Both the position numbers and the translations under genes were made by a program. Below, in pieces: positions 22,550 to 34,424 of a stretch of DNA of 64,000 bases. Origin of the DNA: Henckelia pumila (taxonomy: Eukaryota; Streptophyta; Magnoliopsida; Lamiales; Gesneriaceae); assembly GCF_033568475.1 (NCBI RefSeq), contig NC_133120.1, positions 83,160,151 through 83,224,150 on the forward strand. Direction: 5' to 3'. The notes below the pieces were generated by a model. It worked only from the letters and a program-made list of their open reading frames with translations, did no database searches and had not been told where the DNA came from. Position 1 is the stretch's first letter; each line of letters opens with the position of its first letter.

Positions 22550-25281
22550 ATGGCTAATCAGAATGGAAATCACCCAAATTTAGAGGAGTTAGTAACTCAG
22601 GCTGTTCAGAGGGCTTTGGCGGAAAGGGATGAGGCCAATCCTCCGCACCTCGATCATAATGCCCACCTCGAGGAGATCAAAAAGTTGAAGGAGGAGATGG
22701 AGCAGTTAAGGAAGAAGCAGGTCGGGTACCTAGCTACCACAACCAGAAACATTCCTTTTACTCAGGAGATATTGGACGCCGACTTCCCCAAGCAGTTCAA
22801 ATTGCCTCATGTTGGAGAATATGATGGCAAGGGAGATCCTGAAGACCATTTAGCGCGCTTCGAGAATGCAGCTCTGTTGCATAAATACTCTGATCAGATT
22901 AAGTGTCGGGCTTTTCTTACTACTCTCATAGGACCAGCCCAGCAATGGTTCAATATGTTACGCTTCGGAGAGATCAAGGAATTCAAGGATTTTAGCAAAT
23001 CCTTCATGCACCACTTCGCCAGTAGCAAAAAGCATCCTACCACTACTTTCAGTCTCTTCGCAATTAAGCAAAGGGAGCATGAAAATTTGAGGGCATATAT
23101 CCGCAGGTTTAGTGCTTTGGCTCTTGAGGTACCCACTGCGACACCAGATCTGCTTATCAGTGCCTTCATGCAAGGGCTGGATACAAAAGATTTTCTCAAA
23201 TCCCTAATAAAAAGACCAGCGAAAACATACGAGGAACTACTCGCCCGAGCGGAGAAATATGTCAACATGGAAGAAATACAGGTTTCTAGAGCTGCTGTGA
23301 AGAGGGAACGACCAAAAAGTCCAAAGGGTAATAGGGTTCCTAATCATAATTCGGGAATGGGACAGCCATTCCGGCCCATTTTGTTGGGAGAGTTCACTTC
23401 TCTCACCCCTTTACGCATGAACAAAGTACGAGCTTTACAAATTTGTGACGATCGTAAACTCACGCAGAGGCCTCCCTGGGCTGAGAAGGGACCTCGTAAT
23501 AGGGAATCAGATAAATATTGTCACTTTCACAATGAGTATGGGCATACGACAGAGGACTGTCGTCAATTAGATCAAGAAATTGAAAGAATAATACAGCAAC
23601 ACTCTGAATTAAAAAACATATTGACTCGGCAGGAAAGGTATCGCCCGAACAAGGGACAGGGAGGAAGGTCAAGACAAAGAGCCAGGACTGCTCCTCCCCA
23701 TGAAGATTTCAACCAACCCAATCAAGAACAACCCAATGATGACCGAGCTCATCAGAGACCAGCCCCGCCCGCTCGAGGAATTATCAACATGATTTCTGGA
23801 GGTCCTACTGATGGTGATTCTAACCGAGCTAGGAAGACTAGCAGCAGAAAGTTAATGAGTATGGAGATTGACAATCAGATTGTCCATACTGGCCCGACCC
23901 TCTCTTTTGGACCGGAAGATATGAAAGGGGTGGCTAGCAACCATAATGACACACTAGTAATAAGAGCTATGATCGCAAATTATGATGTAGCCCGGATATT
24001 TGTGAATTCAGGCATCTCTGTCAACGTTCTATTTCAGGAAGCAATAAGTCAAATGGATTTGGGGCAGTACAAGATAGAACCAGTCGTAACATCACTTTTT
24101 GGTTTCACAGGTCATGCCATCCGACCTGTGGGGTTAGTACATTTACCCTTAACTCTGGGTAAAAGCAGCCTCCGCAAAACCAGGATTGTGAGTTTCATTA
24201 TTGTTGACGCTCCGTCTGCCTACAATGCCATACTAGGCAGACCTGCCATGACCACTTTCATGGCTGTGGCATCAGCCCTGCATCAGAAAATAAAATTCCC
24301 GGTGGGAAATGAGGTTGGTGAGGTAGAAGGGGACCAAATCATAGCTCGCAAATGTTATGTAGAGGAAGTCAGAATAGAGCAAAAGGTTGCCAGGACTGAT
24401 AATGTTGGCAGACCTGGACTTTCTGTGATGGAAAAAGTCAACTTGATAGAGGACACATCTGTCACCACTGAAGAAGAAATTGAGGAAATCATGATATCAC
24501 CTCCCTCTGGGGTGGTGAAAATTGCTCACACCCTTGAAACACGGTTGAAGCAATCGCTACTGGAATGCTTGGAAAAAAATAAGGATGTCTTTGCATGGTC
24601 GGTTTCCGACCTGACAGGGGTACATCGGGAAGTGGCAGAGCACAAACTCAATATAATAAAGAGTTGTCGTCCTATTATCCAAAAGAAACGGCACTTCGGT
24701 CCCGAAAAGGATGCGGTTATAAAGGAACAAGTGGACGAATTACTCAGAGCGGGACACATTGAAGAAATCTACTTCCCGACCTGGTTGTCCAATATAGTGC
24801 AGGTGCCAAAGTCCTCAGGCAAATGGCGCATGTGCGTGGATTTTTGGGATCTAAACAAGGCTTTTCCCAAGGACTGTTATCCGTTACCCAGAATTGATCA
24901 ACTTGTCGATTCGACAGCAGGACACGAGCTGCTCTGCTTCTTGGACGCCTATCAAGGATATCATCAAATCCCATTAGCCAGAGAGGACAAGGATAAAGTA
25001 AGTTTTGTGACGTCAACAGGAACATATTGTTACGTAGTTATGCCATTTGGGCTCAAAAATGCTGGGGCTACATATCAAAGGCTGATGGATAAAGTATTCG
25101 AGCAACAAATTGGGAAGAATATCGAAGTCTATGTAGATGATATTCTGGTCAAGACCCGAACTACGGACCAGTTTATTACCGACTTAACTCAAACCTTTCA
25201 GACCCTGAAGCGCTACCAGCTTAAGCTAAACCCTAACAAGTGTACTTTCGGAGTCCGAGCTGGAAAGTTTTTGGGTTATAT
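22550..25281 (+). pseudogene. Tat gag-protease-RT (5' part), split by a solo LTR
   Basis: One open frame of about 910 codons encodes the N-terminal part of gag-pol. Gag: a coiled coil near residues 42-62, then the capsid-like core around YDGKGDPEDHL, then an unusual zinc knuckle of CxFHxxxGHxxxxC type starting at residue 324. The protease site reads FVNSGISVNVLF; the catalytic Asp of the usual D-S/T-G triad is Asn (codon 24005-24007, residue 486), so the protease is probably dead. RT: MCVDFWDLNKAFPKDCYP, with W where R is usual, VMPFGLKNAGATYQ, and catalytic YVDD at 25130-25141 (residues 861-864). The frame is cut by the solo LTR at 25282 just after FLGY. It would resume in the same frame at 28150 because only a 5-bp TSD was added. 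The element lies on the same strand as the receptor kinase, 1.4 kb downstream. Confidence 0.92.
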
Positions 25282-28144
25282 TGTAACACCCGGTATTTTA
25301 AATACGTAAATCCGCATGCATAATTAGGATATTTAATTATTTAAATTTGTGATTTATGGGTTAAATAATTATGTGAATTATTTGTGCATGATTTAATTTA
25401 TTTTTTAAGCATTTAACCCATAATTAGTGATTTTACGATTTTTAGTATTTTAATTGTTTTGATCGCGGAGACGGGACCGTGGACGGACGAGATGACAACT
25501 TTCTAGCCAATTTATTCCATGAGCATTTTTAGAGCCCAAAAATATTATTTTGAGTTTTATTACCTCAAAATTTTTAGTATTTAATTTTATATAATTTTAG
25601 GAGTCCATTTTTATCCAAATTTAGCCATTTTAATGACTTTTAATTATTTTTAAAATTCCCTTAAATTGTAATTTCGGGATTTTAAATTGAGTTATCAGAT
25701 TTTAACTTTTATTTGAAAGTTTAAGTTGTATATTTTTATATTTAAAACCTTTTATCTATATTTAATTAACCTATATTTTAATTAAAACAAAAACAAAACC
25801 TAATCTACCCAAACCCCACGTTAATTCCATCAGCCGCCACCCCACCCCATATTCATCATCTTCTTCGGCTAGCAGCCTCCACGAAGAACACCATAGCTTG
25901 ATTTTGAAGCTTCCAAGTCGGTTGTCATCGCCCCGTCGTCCCGGAATCGTTCTACGCACTCCTTTCTCTTCAAACTATGGTGCAAGGCATGATTCTTTCT
26001 CTATTTTTCGTGCCATATCAGTTATTATGCATGTGTGTGTGTAGGCATCAAACTTTTCATTGAAATTTTCAGTAAAACAAATCGGATTTCTGGGAGGTAT
26101 GCACATGGTTCTTTGATTTCATTAACATACTCACGTTTTTATGATTATGGGCGTGCATGGCTGCTGGTCCACAGTTCAGAGGGGTCTTAGGGTCCCTAGG
26201 CTGGGTTTGGTTGGATGGTTAAGGCTGGAACAGGGCTGGAGTCGAGCTGCATCAGTTCTGGGTCCAAGGGTGCTCAGGTTCAGGGTTCTGAGGAAAAGAC
26301 TTCGTTCTCCTTCTCCAGGCCACTATTTTGGGTGAGGCCTGAAGGGTTTGAACCATCTAGATGTTGATTAGGATTGAGAAGTGGTTTCACGGAAAAATAT
26401 GGCCGGAGTAGGAAGAACGATCGAAAGTCCCGGCGCTGCTCAGGTCTGCGTGCAAGTCTAGGATAGGCTGACTTGCAGAGGTCCGTTCTCCTTCGTTATG
26501 CCATCATTTTGGCTGGTTTTTAGCTTTTTGGAAACGTCTTTGAGTGCACTACGTTCATGAGGTGGTTTCATGGCCAAATGTTTCTGGAGCAGATGGCACG
26601 AATGAATCTCGTGGAACTGCTCAAACTGTTGGCCGAGAAAGGGGTAGGGAGAGGAGGTTTTGGGCTAGTTTCGCGTCTGGGCCGGGTCTGAGTGGTCCGA
26701 GTCGGGTCAGTAGGGTAGTGGGTCGGGTTAAGTTGGTCCGGGTCCGGGTTGGTGGGCCGGGCTCGAGTCTTTTTAATTTTAAAGTATTTTATGATTTAAT
26801 TGGTTTTTGGGCCATTTAATTTGAAATAAAATATTTTGGGTTCCATTTAATTACTTTGGGTTAAATTTAAGTATTTGGGCTTAATTAATTTAATTAAGTG
26901 AGCCCACTAATTTTTATGGGCTTTAGGGCCCATGGAAGTCATTGGGCCAGTCTTTGGGCTTTCGGGCCCATTGGGCCAGATTAAGTTGTTTTTGGGCCTA
27001 AAATGTTTTAATGGGCTTTAATTATTTAATTGGGCTTAGAATAATTTTTATTGGGCTTAAGTATGTTATTGGGCCAGTCTCAGTGTTAATGGGCTAGATT
27101 TAAGTAAATGGGCTTGGGTGTTAGGGCCAGCAGTCCAGTACAATCCATGAGAAATTTGCATGTGTCCTGAATATATATTTAATTATTTTATGCATGGGAG
27201 TTATTTTAATATTTATATGTTAGTATGAAATTAAATTAAATATATATGAAGGACACACATTTTAATTAAGTACATGCATTCATGAAATAATTTTATGTAC
27301 GATTAAATGTTTAAGGTTGAGCAATAAGAAAATATTTTATGTTGGAAGTTGAAGTAGTGTGACAATTTGAGATTTGAGGGGGATTCTCGTCCCCATATGT
27401 GAACTATTGAAGGGCAATTTACTGCCAATTTAAGAGATGATTCGTCACCGCCACGTACGTTGGTTTCCACGCTGATCAGTATTTAATGTATGATTTAAGG
27501 TTACACTACGGATACAACCATGCGATGTTAGAAAATTACTTTGCTCAACAATAGATATGTATTATGATATTTGAGTAATTTAAGTTAAGTTATGGTATGA
27601 TATTTTGAAGCATGCTCATTCATGTATATGTTATGTATTAGTATTAAATTGATTTAAATCATTTTAAACCCTTGTTATGTTAGCATGTTGGGCCTCTAGG
27701 CTCACTACACTGGTATGGTGCAGGTGAGTACGTAGAGGAGGATGTAGCTCCTACCGGCGGCGAGGACATATGAGCGGACATGCAGTGACCCCGTGACCGT
27801 GATAGATGTCTGAGTCGTTATGCATGTTTTGAATATTTTTAGTATGTTACATTTTTAAGTAATTTTCAGTGGTTGGGTTTTGGAATGTTATTTTAAATAT
27901 TTTTAGTGCATGCAGTTTTTAATTATTTTCTCATGACAGTATTTTAATTAAATGTAGACTCAGATATTTATTTTATTAAAGAATTCATTTTTATTTAAGT
28001 TATTTATTTATTTATTTATTTTTAAATCTTTTTATTCTGTGCATATATGTATGGGCATATATGTACATATTTTATTTAGTAAGTAAAAAAAAAAAAAAAA
28101 TTTCCGCATATTTATTTATTAATTATAGAGTTAGGGTCGTTTCA
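25282..28144 (+). mobile_element. Solo LTR of a chromovirus inside Tat RT, TSD TATAT
   Basis: 2863 bases starting TGTAACACCCGG and ending GGTCGTTTCA, flanked by TATAT at 25277-25281 and 28145-28149. Its ends match the chromovirus LTRs at 4740-7559, 13850-16767 and 55151-58083, and it shares the phrase GTGGACGGACGAGAT with 13850-16767. No interior remains. Open frames inside it are not supported as genes. Confidence 0.93.
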
Positions 28145-29360
28145 TATATGGTCACGCAAAGGGGAATAGAAGCTAATCCTGAAACAGTTCAAGCTATCAT
28201 TTCTATGAGCTCCCCTAAGAATATACATGAAGTACAGAGATTAACGGGAAGAATTACAGCACTGGCTCGATTTATAAGCAGATCGGCAGATAAAAGCCTC
28301 CCTTTCTTTAAAGCATTAAGGAAAACGAAGAATTTTGAATGGAATGAAGAAAGTGAGAAAGCATTCCAAGACTTGAAGGCTTACTTAAAACAATTACCCG
28401 TATTGAATAAACCTACCCAAGGGGAAGAATTGTTCTTATATTTGGCAGTTACACCCCGAGCAGTCAGTTCAGTCCTTGTCAAAAAGGACGGAATGAATCA
28501 TCAGCCCGTATATTTCGTCAGTCACGCCCTGAGGGGACCCGAGCTCAATTACCTGACTCAGGAAAAGCTTGCTCTAGCTTTGATCATCACAGCAAGAAAA
28601 TTAAGGCCTTATTTTCTCTCACATCCTATTACTGTACTCACCAATAGTGCTTTGGGAAAGATCGCAGCTAACCCGGATGTATCGGGTAGACTGGTCAGAT
28701 GGATCACAGAATTGAGTGAGTACGATATCAAATATGAAGCTCGAACAGCTATAAAAGCCCAAGCCCTAGCTGATTTCTTGGCAGAAACAATTCAGCTAGA
28801 ACAAGAAGAACTATGGAAGATCTTTGTAGATGGGTCGTCATGCAAGTCCGGGAGCGGAGCAGGAATTGTAATAATCTCACCTTGGGGTGAAGAGACTAAA
28901 ATTTCAATCAGACTAGACTTCAGAGCCTCCAATAATGAAGCAGAATACGAGGCCTTGTTACTCGGTCTTAAGGCAGCGCGGAATTTGGGGGTTTCCCGAG
29001 CTATCCTATATTCTGATTCCCAATTAGCTTTTCAACAGGGCAATGGAAAGTTTGAAGTCAAGGATGATAAAATGAGGAAATATGCCAATGCATTGGACAA
29101 GGCCAAAGAAGGATTCACAGATCTGAAATTAGAGCTAATTTCCCGAACAGAGAACATCAAGGCTGACCACTTGGCCCGTTTAGCCAGCGCCTTGAGTGAC
29201 CGACCAGATCCCATTGTCACGGGTCGAGAGCTCGTGTCCCAGCTGGAAACTTTGGATGACATGCTAGCCCAAGTACCAGAAGGGGATTGGAGGTATGATA
29301 TACACAAATATCTAACTACAAAAGAACTGCCAAGTGATAATAAAAAAGCAAGGGAAAAAG
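28145..29360 (+). pseudogene. Tat RT end, RNase H and archaeal-type RNase H
   Basis: Starts in the TSD and continues the RT connection (MVTQRGIEANPETVQAI). A degenerate retroviral-type RNase H follows (PVYFVSHALRGPELNYLTQ). Next is a second, complete-looking RNase H with FVDGSS, NNEAEYEAL, YSDSQL and KADHLARLA, giving the D-E-D-D catalytic set. Two RNase H domains in tandem mark the Tat clade; the second, archaeal-like one is thought to be the functional copy. Near 29345-29366, in a run of A and G, the frame shifts by one base. The region stays open in the old frame to 29449, but the recognisable protein moves to another frame. Confidence 0.88.
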
Positions 29361-30509
29361 AGAAGGGCCCTCCGCTTTGTCATGATCAATCAAATTCTGT
29401 TCAAGCGATCCTTCTCTCAACCTTTGTTAAAATGCTTGGGCCCGGATGAGGCCAATTATGTGTTGCGAGAAATTCATGAGGGATCTTGTGGCAGTCACCT
29501 GGGCAGTCTTGCCCTAGCTCGAAAAGCACTTCTGGCAGGATTCTTCTGGCCTACCATGCGAAAAGACTCATCAGCCCTGGTTAATTCATGTTATAATTGT
29601 CAGAGACATGCTAACTTACAGTGCAGACCGGCAGAATACATGAAGGCAGTAGTAGCTGCCTGTCCTTTTGATCAGTGGGGAATGGATATTGTAGGACCAT
29701 TCCCTGTTAGCACGGGGCAAAGAAAGTTTTTATTGGTCGCGGTCGACTATTTCTCTAAATGGGTGGAAGCCGAGCCCCTAGCTAAAATTACAGAAAATGA
29801 AGTGCTCAATTTTCTGTGGAAAAATATAGTATGCCGTTTCGGAATCCCTCGCAGGTTGGCCTCGGACAATGGGAGGCAGTTTTGTGGTTCCAAAGTTCGA
29901 GCGTGGTGTCAAGAGATTAAGATTGAACAAGTTTTCACCTCTGTTGCATACCCTCAAGGGAATGGACAGGTTGAAGTTACCAACAGGACGATTGTCCAAG
30001 CTCTCAAAACACGGCTAGATGCAGCTAAGGGTAAATGGGCAGACGAACTCCCTTCTGTATTATGGTCCTATCGAACTACAACTCGATCTGGTACAGGTGA
30101 AACTCCTTTCAGTATGGTGTATGGGACGGAAGCAGTTCTCCCGGCAGAAATTGGACAAGAGAGTGCGAGGATAATGGCGTATGGGGCAAACAATCAAGCA
30201 TTATGAGCAATGGATTTGGACTTACTCGAAGAACACAGGTCCCGAGCAGCACTTAGGCTCGCAGCCTATCGTAAACGAATGACCCAGGCTTACAACAAAA
30301 GAGTATACCCTAAAGTTTTTCAGGAGGGAGATCTGGTTATGCGCAAGATACAACATCCAGGGGAAAGAGGAAAGCTGGAGGCCAAGTATGAAGGCCCATT
30401 CAAAGTAATAGGAAAAGCTGGAATTGCGGCATATTATCTGGAAGATGCCCAAGGCAAGAAAGGTAAAAGGCCCTGGAATGCTCAGCACTTGAAAAAATAC
30501 TATCCCTAA
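29334..30509 (+). pseudogene. Tat integrase, with an in-frame stop
   Basis: The integrase starts with an HHCC zinc domain (REIHEGSCGSHLG ... CYNCQRH). The DDE core follows: WGMDIVGPFPV with the first Asp, LASDNGRQF with the second, and NGQVEVTNR with the Glu. The C-terminal part runs from 30210 to 30509 and ends NAQHLKKYYP. A TGA at 30204-30206 separates AYGANNQAL from AMDLDLLEEHR in the same frame. Relatives have an Arg codon there, so a CGA-to-TGA transition is likely. With the frameshift upstream, the integrase cannot be made as part of a polyprotein. Confidence 0.88.
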
Positions 30510-30737
30510 GCAAGCCAGCCCGGGTTTCACCACAGTATCTATAACTCATCAAGCTGGTCCTTAACCAGTGGGTTTTTTTTTTTTTTTACGTTATGAAAGT
30601 CAGTCCTGTTTTTATTTATCTCAGGGTCAGTTTTGTTTTGTGTCAATTTTGTTTTTTTAAAAAAAAAACAATCGCGCAGTAGGAGCCAATTTTTCTTATA
30701 TAACGCATTAGTACTTTTAGACATTCTTTACAAAGCC

Positions 30738-31613
30738 CTCAAAGTCCACTTCAGTGGCACGCAAGGACCACATCAGTGGAACTAAAAGCCCAGGCAGGTC
30801 TGGCACTCAAAGTCCACTTCAGTGGCACGCAAGGACCACATCAGTGGAACTAAAAGCCCAGGCAGGTCTGGCACTCAAAGTCCACTTCAGTGGCACGCAA
30901 GGACCACATCAATGGAACTAAAAGCCCAGGCAGGTCTGGAACTCAAAGTTCACTTCAGTGGCACGCAAGGACCACATCAGTGGAACTAAAAGCCCAGGCA
31001 GGTCTGGCACTCAAAGTCCACTTCAGTGGCACGCAAGGACCACATCAGTGGAACTAAAAGCCCAGGCAGGTCTGGCACTCAAAGTCCACTTCAGTGGCAC
31101 GCAAGGACCACATCAGTGGAACTAAAAGCCCAGGCAGGTCTGGCACTCAAAGTCCACTTCAGTGGCACGCAAGGACCACATCAGTGGAACTAAAAGCCCA
31201 GGCAGGTCTGGCACTCAAAGTCCACTTCAGTGGCACGCAAGGACCACATCAGTGGAACTAAAAGCCCAGGCAGGTCTGGCACTCAAAGTCCACTTCAGTG
31301 GCACTCAAGGACCACATCAGTGGAACTAAAAGCCCAGGCAGGTCTGGCACTCAAAGTCCACTTCAGTGGCACGCAAGGACCACATCAGTGGAACTAAAAG
31401 CCCAGGCAGGTCTGGCACTCAAAGTCCACTTCAGTGGCACGCAAGGACCACATCAGTGGAACTAAAAGCCCAGGCAGGTCTGGCACTCAAAGTCCACTTC
31501 AGTGGCACGCAAGGACCACAGAAGTGGAACTAAAAGCAGGGGCAGTTCGGGCACTCAAATTCCACCTCAGTGGCCCACCAATGGAATTCAAAACCCAGAC
31601 AGGTCTGGTGCTT
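30738..31613. repeat. 68-bp tandem repeat array, 12 full copies plus one diverged
   Basis: Units start at 30738, 30806, 30874 and every 68 bases to 31486, with a diverged 13th at 31554-31613. Most units are identical apart from one or two changes. Each unit carries two short palindromes, CCACTTCAGTGG (5-bp arms) and CCACATCAGTGG, plus AAAAGCCCAGGCAGGTCTGG. It lies between integrase and the antisense gene. Tat elements are known to carry variable tandem repeats in this 3' region, and some plant satellites arose from them. Confidence 0.97.
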
Positions 31614-31779
31614 AAAATTAGTAATTAGCAATACTAACGCCCCCATTTTACTGGGTAATTGAAAATCCTAGTATGATTCAAGCTCGAGGGTCACAGTAGA
31701 GTTTAAAGAGCTTAGAAAAGGTACTAATTTGAATCCAACTAGTCCAGGCACCCTTGAAGGTTGGAATTCAATTCTCACT

Positions 31780-32010
31780 CATCCAGTCCGGGTACATATA
31801 GCTCGGGTTTTAGGGATACACTGGATTAATTATGACTTGATTCAGCCAGTCCGAGTGCATATAGGATAAGTCCTTAAAATTTTTAAGGGTGTAGTTTTGT
31901 CATCCAGCCAGTCCGGGTATATTTAGTACGGGCTTTCAGTAATTTACACGGTAAAGTTTGACTCAACTGGAATTCAACCAGTCCGGGTATATATGTAGGT
32001 CGGGCCCTTA
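31780..32010. repeat. Degenerate CAGTCCGGGTATAT repeats
   Basis: Four copies of CCAGTCCGRGTRYATAT, followed at 10-15 bases by CGGG(T/C)TT, CGGGCTTT or similar, occur near 31784, 31848, 31908 and 31978, about 60-70 bases apart. They look like an older array in the same 3' region as the 68-bp repeat. Confidence 0.55.
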
Positions 32011-32235
32011 AAGGATTTATACTTGATAAATTCTGTGGTTGGATTTGCATGCACATTTATAACAGTAAAATCATGTTGGAAAAGGAAAATTCTTAAATAA
32101 ACCTGAACTGGGCAAAAACATTCATATGTGAAAGAGTAAACAATGTATCAGCCCTACCTGGGCAACAACCGAAGTCAATGACCTCGCAGGGTCTACCATT
32201 TAGATCATGTTTTTAAACAATATTTATACAAATAA

Positions 32236-34247
32236 TCAAAGGGCGGGGGCGTCCTGTGACTTTGAGCTCTGATCGGGATCTTCCGGCTTCTCTTGCTCGG
32301 CCTCCTCCGAGTCTTCATCGGGCATGTCATCAAGAGCCTTGGTACAATCTAGGAAAAGGGCGGGGTGCTTGGTTTCTGAGTACCCATTAGCCCTGAACTG
32401 GGCTAAGCACCCCTTGAAACCCTCATCAAAGAAAGTAGCTGCCTTCTCAGCTACGGCGTTAGCAAAATCAGCGGAATTCAAGAATTCTCTTTTCCCGACC
32501 TCCTTCGCAGCCTCAAGTTCCCGAGTCAGGGCCCGTACTTGGTTCTTTAGTTCAATCTTGTCCACTTCCAGCTCGGCAGTCTTTTTATGAGCAGCCTCCA
32601 GAGCATCCCGTATGGATTCAATCTCCACCCTCATCTCGGTCACCTTTTCATCATGATCAGCCTTCATTTCCCGGGTTTTTCGTGTGAGCTCAGAAATCCG
32701 AGCAACGAAGGCCTCCTGGTTCAGGTTGTGTTCCTCCCGGTCTTTGAAAGCTCGGCTGGTGATCTCCCCTCCCCAAGCTAGAGCCTGTGAAAACATGAAG
32801 GTTAAAACCCAGCTCGGTACATGAGAGCTCCGTATACAAGGTAAGATCAAAAAATGCAATATACCTGCAGGGATGCAAGAGCGAAGTTCTGTTCAGCCTC
32901 CAAGGTAGGCACTCCTTGAAGGATTTTTAAATCAGAACGAGAAATCAGGTTCTGCATTATGCCTAGGCACCCTTGGGGGTCGGGCTTCGAGAAAAATGAC
33001 ATCTTTGGGACCCCGGGCTGATCTGGCATTCCCTGAGGTTCAGCGTCAGGTAGGGACCCAAACTCTATTATGGGTTCTTTGCCACGGGCTCGGGACGAGG
33101 AAAAAATGGACGGCTGCTCAAGCTCGGGAAGATTGGCCCTGGGCTTTTCCTTGGTTTTGGAAGCTTTCTTTTTTTACTGTTCAGGGGGAGGAGGTTCGGG
33201 ATGAGTTCTGGCCTCACTGTCCTCTGTTTTCTTCCTCTTCAAGTTCTTCAGTGCAGCTCTGAAGTTGGCAGGCATAGCGGCAGATTTGATCCTGTCGTCT
33301 AAAAATAAAAAATGTATACATATATAAAAATACGGTAAATCAAAGGCATAAGGGGAATCAATCTAAGATAAGGATAGCACGGGTATAGGGGTACTACCTA
33401 CATCCCCTTGGATCTCTACTCCCTTCCCACTGAAGCCATAATGACAGAGCAGATCCTCCTCAATCAGGCTCTCAATATCAAAAGTTTGCGCAGACATGGT
33501 ATTGATAAAATTGGTAAAGTTGTGAGTAGGTAAAGCTGTCAGTTCAGGACTGGTAAAGTTCATAGCCCAGTTAGACCGGCATTCCCATGGCTGGTTGGGG
33601 TTGACAAAAAAGTATCTGTTTGTCCAGCCTTTGTGGGAGCTAGGCTTACCCTTCAGAAAGGGGTATTCGGGTCGCATGGAAATATAGAAGCGGCCCGGGG
33701 CGGTTTTCTTAATTTGCAAGAAGAAAATGAAATTTCCTATGTCTAAGGGAATTCGGAAGAAACAGAATAGTACACCTAATGATAGAATTGAACTAAAAGA
33801 GTTCGGGGATAATTGACTCGGGCACACACAAAAGTATTGACATAAGTAGGAAATGCAGTTCGGGACTGGAAATCTTAAACCCATCTTGATTTGATCTAGG
33901 CTGAAGCTCAAGAAATTAGGAGGGGGTCTGTGAGCCCGGTCTTTACGGCCCGGGATTATAAGATCATAGGTATCGGGCATTCCCGATTTCTCCCTAATGA
34001 GGGGACCTAGGTCTGGACTTAGATGGGAGGCCAGGACTTCATACCATTGTTTCCCTTTGGCAGATAATCGGGCTTCATCCGACCTGAGTTTGTGCAATCG
34101 CTTTAATTTTTCTATACGAGTCTCCGACAGATCCAGCTCTGAGCTTGGATTATTGGAATCGGAGGGCTCGGGGTTGTTAGAAGGAGAATTGGATGCTTCA
34201 AAAAAGGCTACTATTTCCCGAACAGAAGTCTCGTCTGGGGAGGACAT
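32236..34247 (-). pseudogene. Spliced antisense gene of the Tat element (Transposase_28-like plus coiled coil)
   Basis: Predicted exons on the minus strand are 34247-33398, 33298-32865 and 32784-32236. Both introns are GT-AG (99 and 80 bases). The frame is kept across both junctions, giving 611 codons including the final stop at 32236. Exon 1 (283 residues, from MSSPDETS) contains YFCVCPSQLSPNSFSSIL and KGWTNRYFFV. These resemble the 'putative gypsy-type transposon' domain (Pfam PF04195, from memory). Exon 2 is basic and proline-rich (NLKRKK, EPPPPEQ). Exon 3 is a long coiled coil (about residues 455-535) with an acidic tail. An in-frame TAA at 33176-33174 in exon 2 breaks it. A minus-strand TATA box lies 170 bases upstream. 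The family's function is unknown; antisense ORFs occur in other Tat elements. The splice model is my prediction. Confidence 0.75.
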
Positions 34248-34414
34248 ATTAATCAACCTAGTATAAGGACGGTAGGACTTAAAGGTGAAAGAGTTGTAGC
34301 TCGGGAGTGACACAAACAAGACAGAAGCAGTAGTCCGGGTCGGGCGAGCTCTTGAAATTTTTGCAGCGTAACAGTACAAGAGTGAAAGGTGAAAAAATAA
34401 ATTTTTACCGCCTA

Positions 34415-34424
34415 GTATATATAT
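34415..34424 (-). promoter_or_regulatory. TATA box of the antisense gene
   Basis: The minus strand reads CCTCTATATATATACTAGG, about 170 bases before the ATG at 34247. It lies inside the Tat element, about 280 bases from its 3' LTR, and drives away from that LTR. Confidence 0.5.

Noticed and set aside
26544..26819. 91-codon ORF rich in Gly/Arg/Val
   Set aside because: It lies within a solo LTR and matches the GGTCCGGGT-rich part common to these LTRs.
30738..31628. Direct repeats that could suggest a CRISPR array
   Set aside because: Units are contiguous without unique spacers, in plant retrotransposon DNA; it is a tandem satellite-type array.
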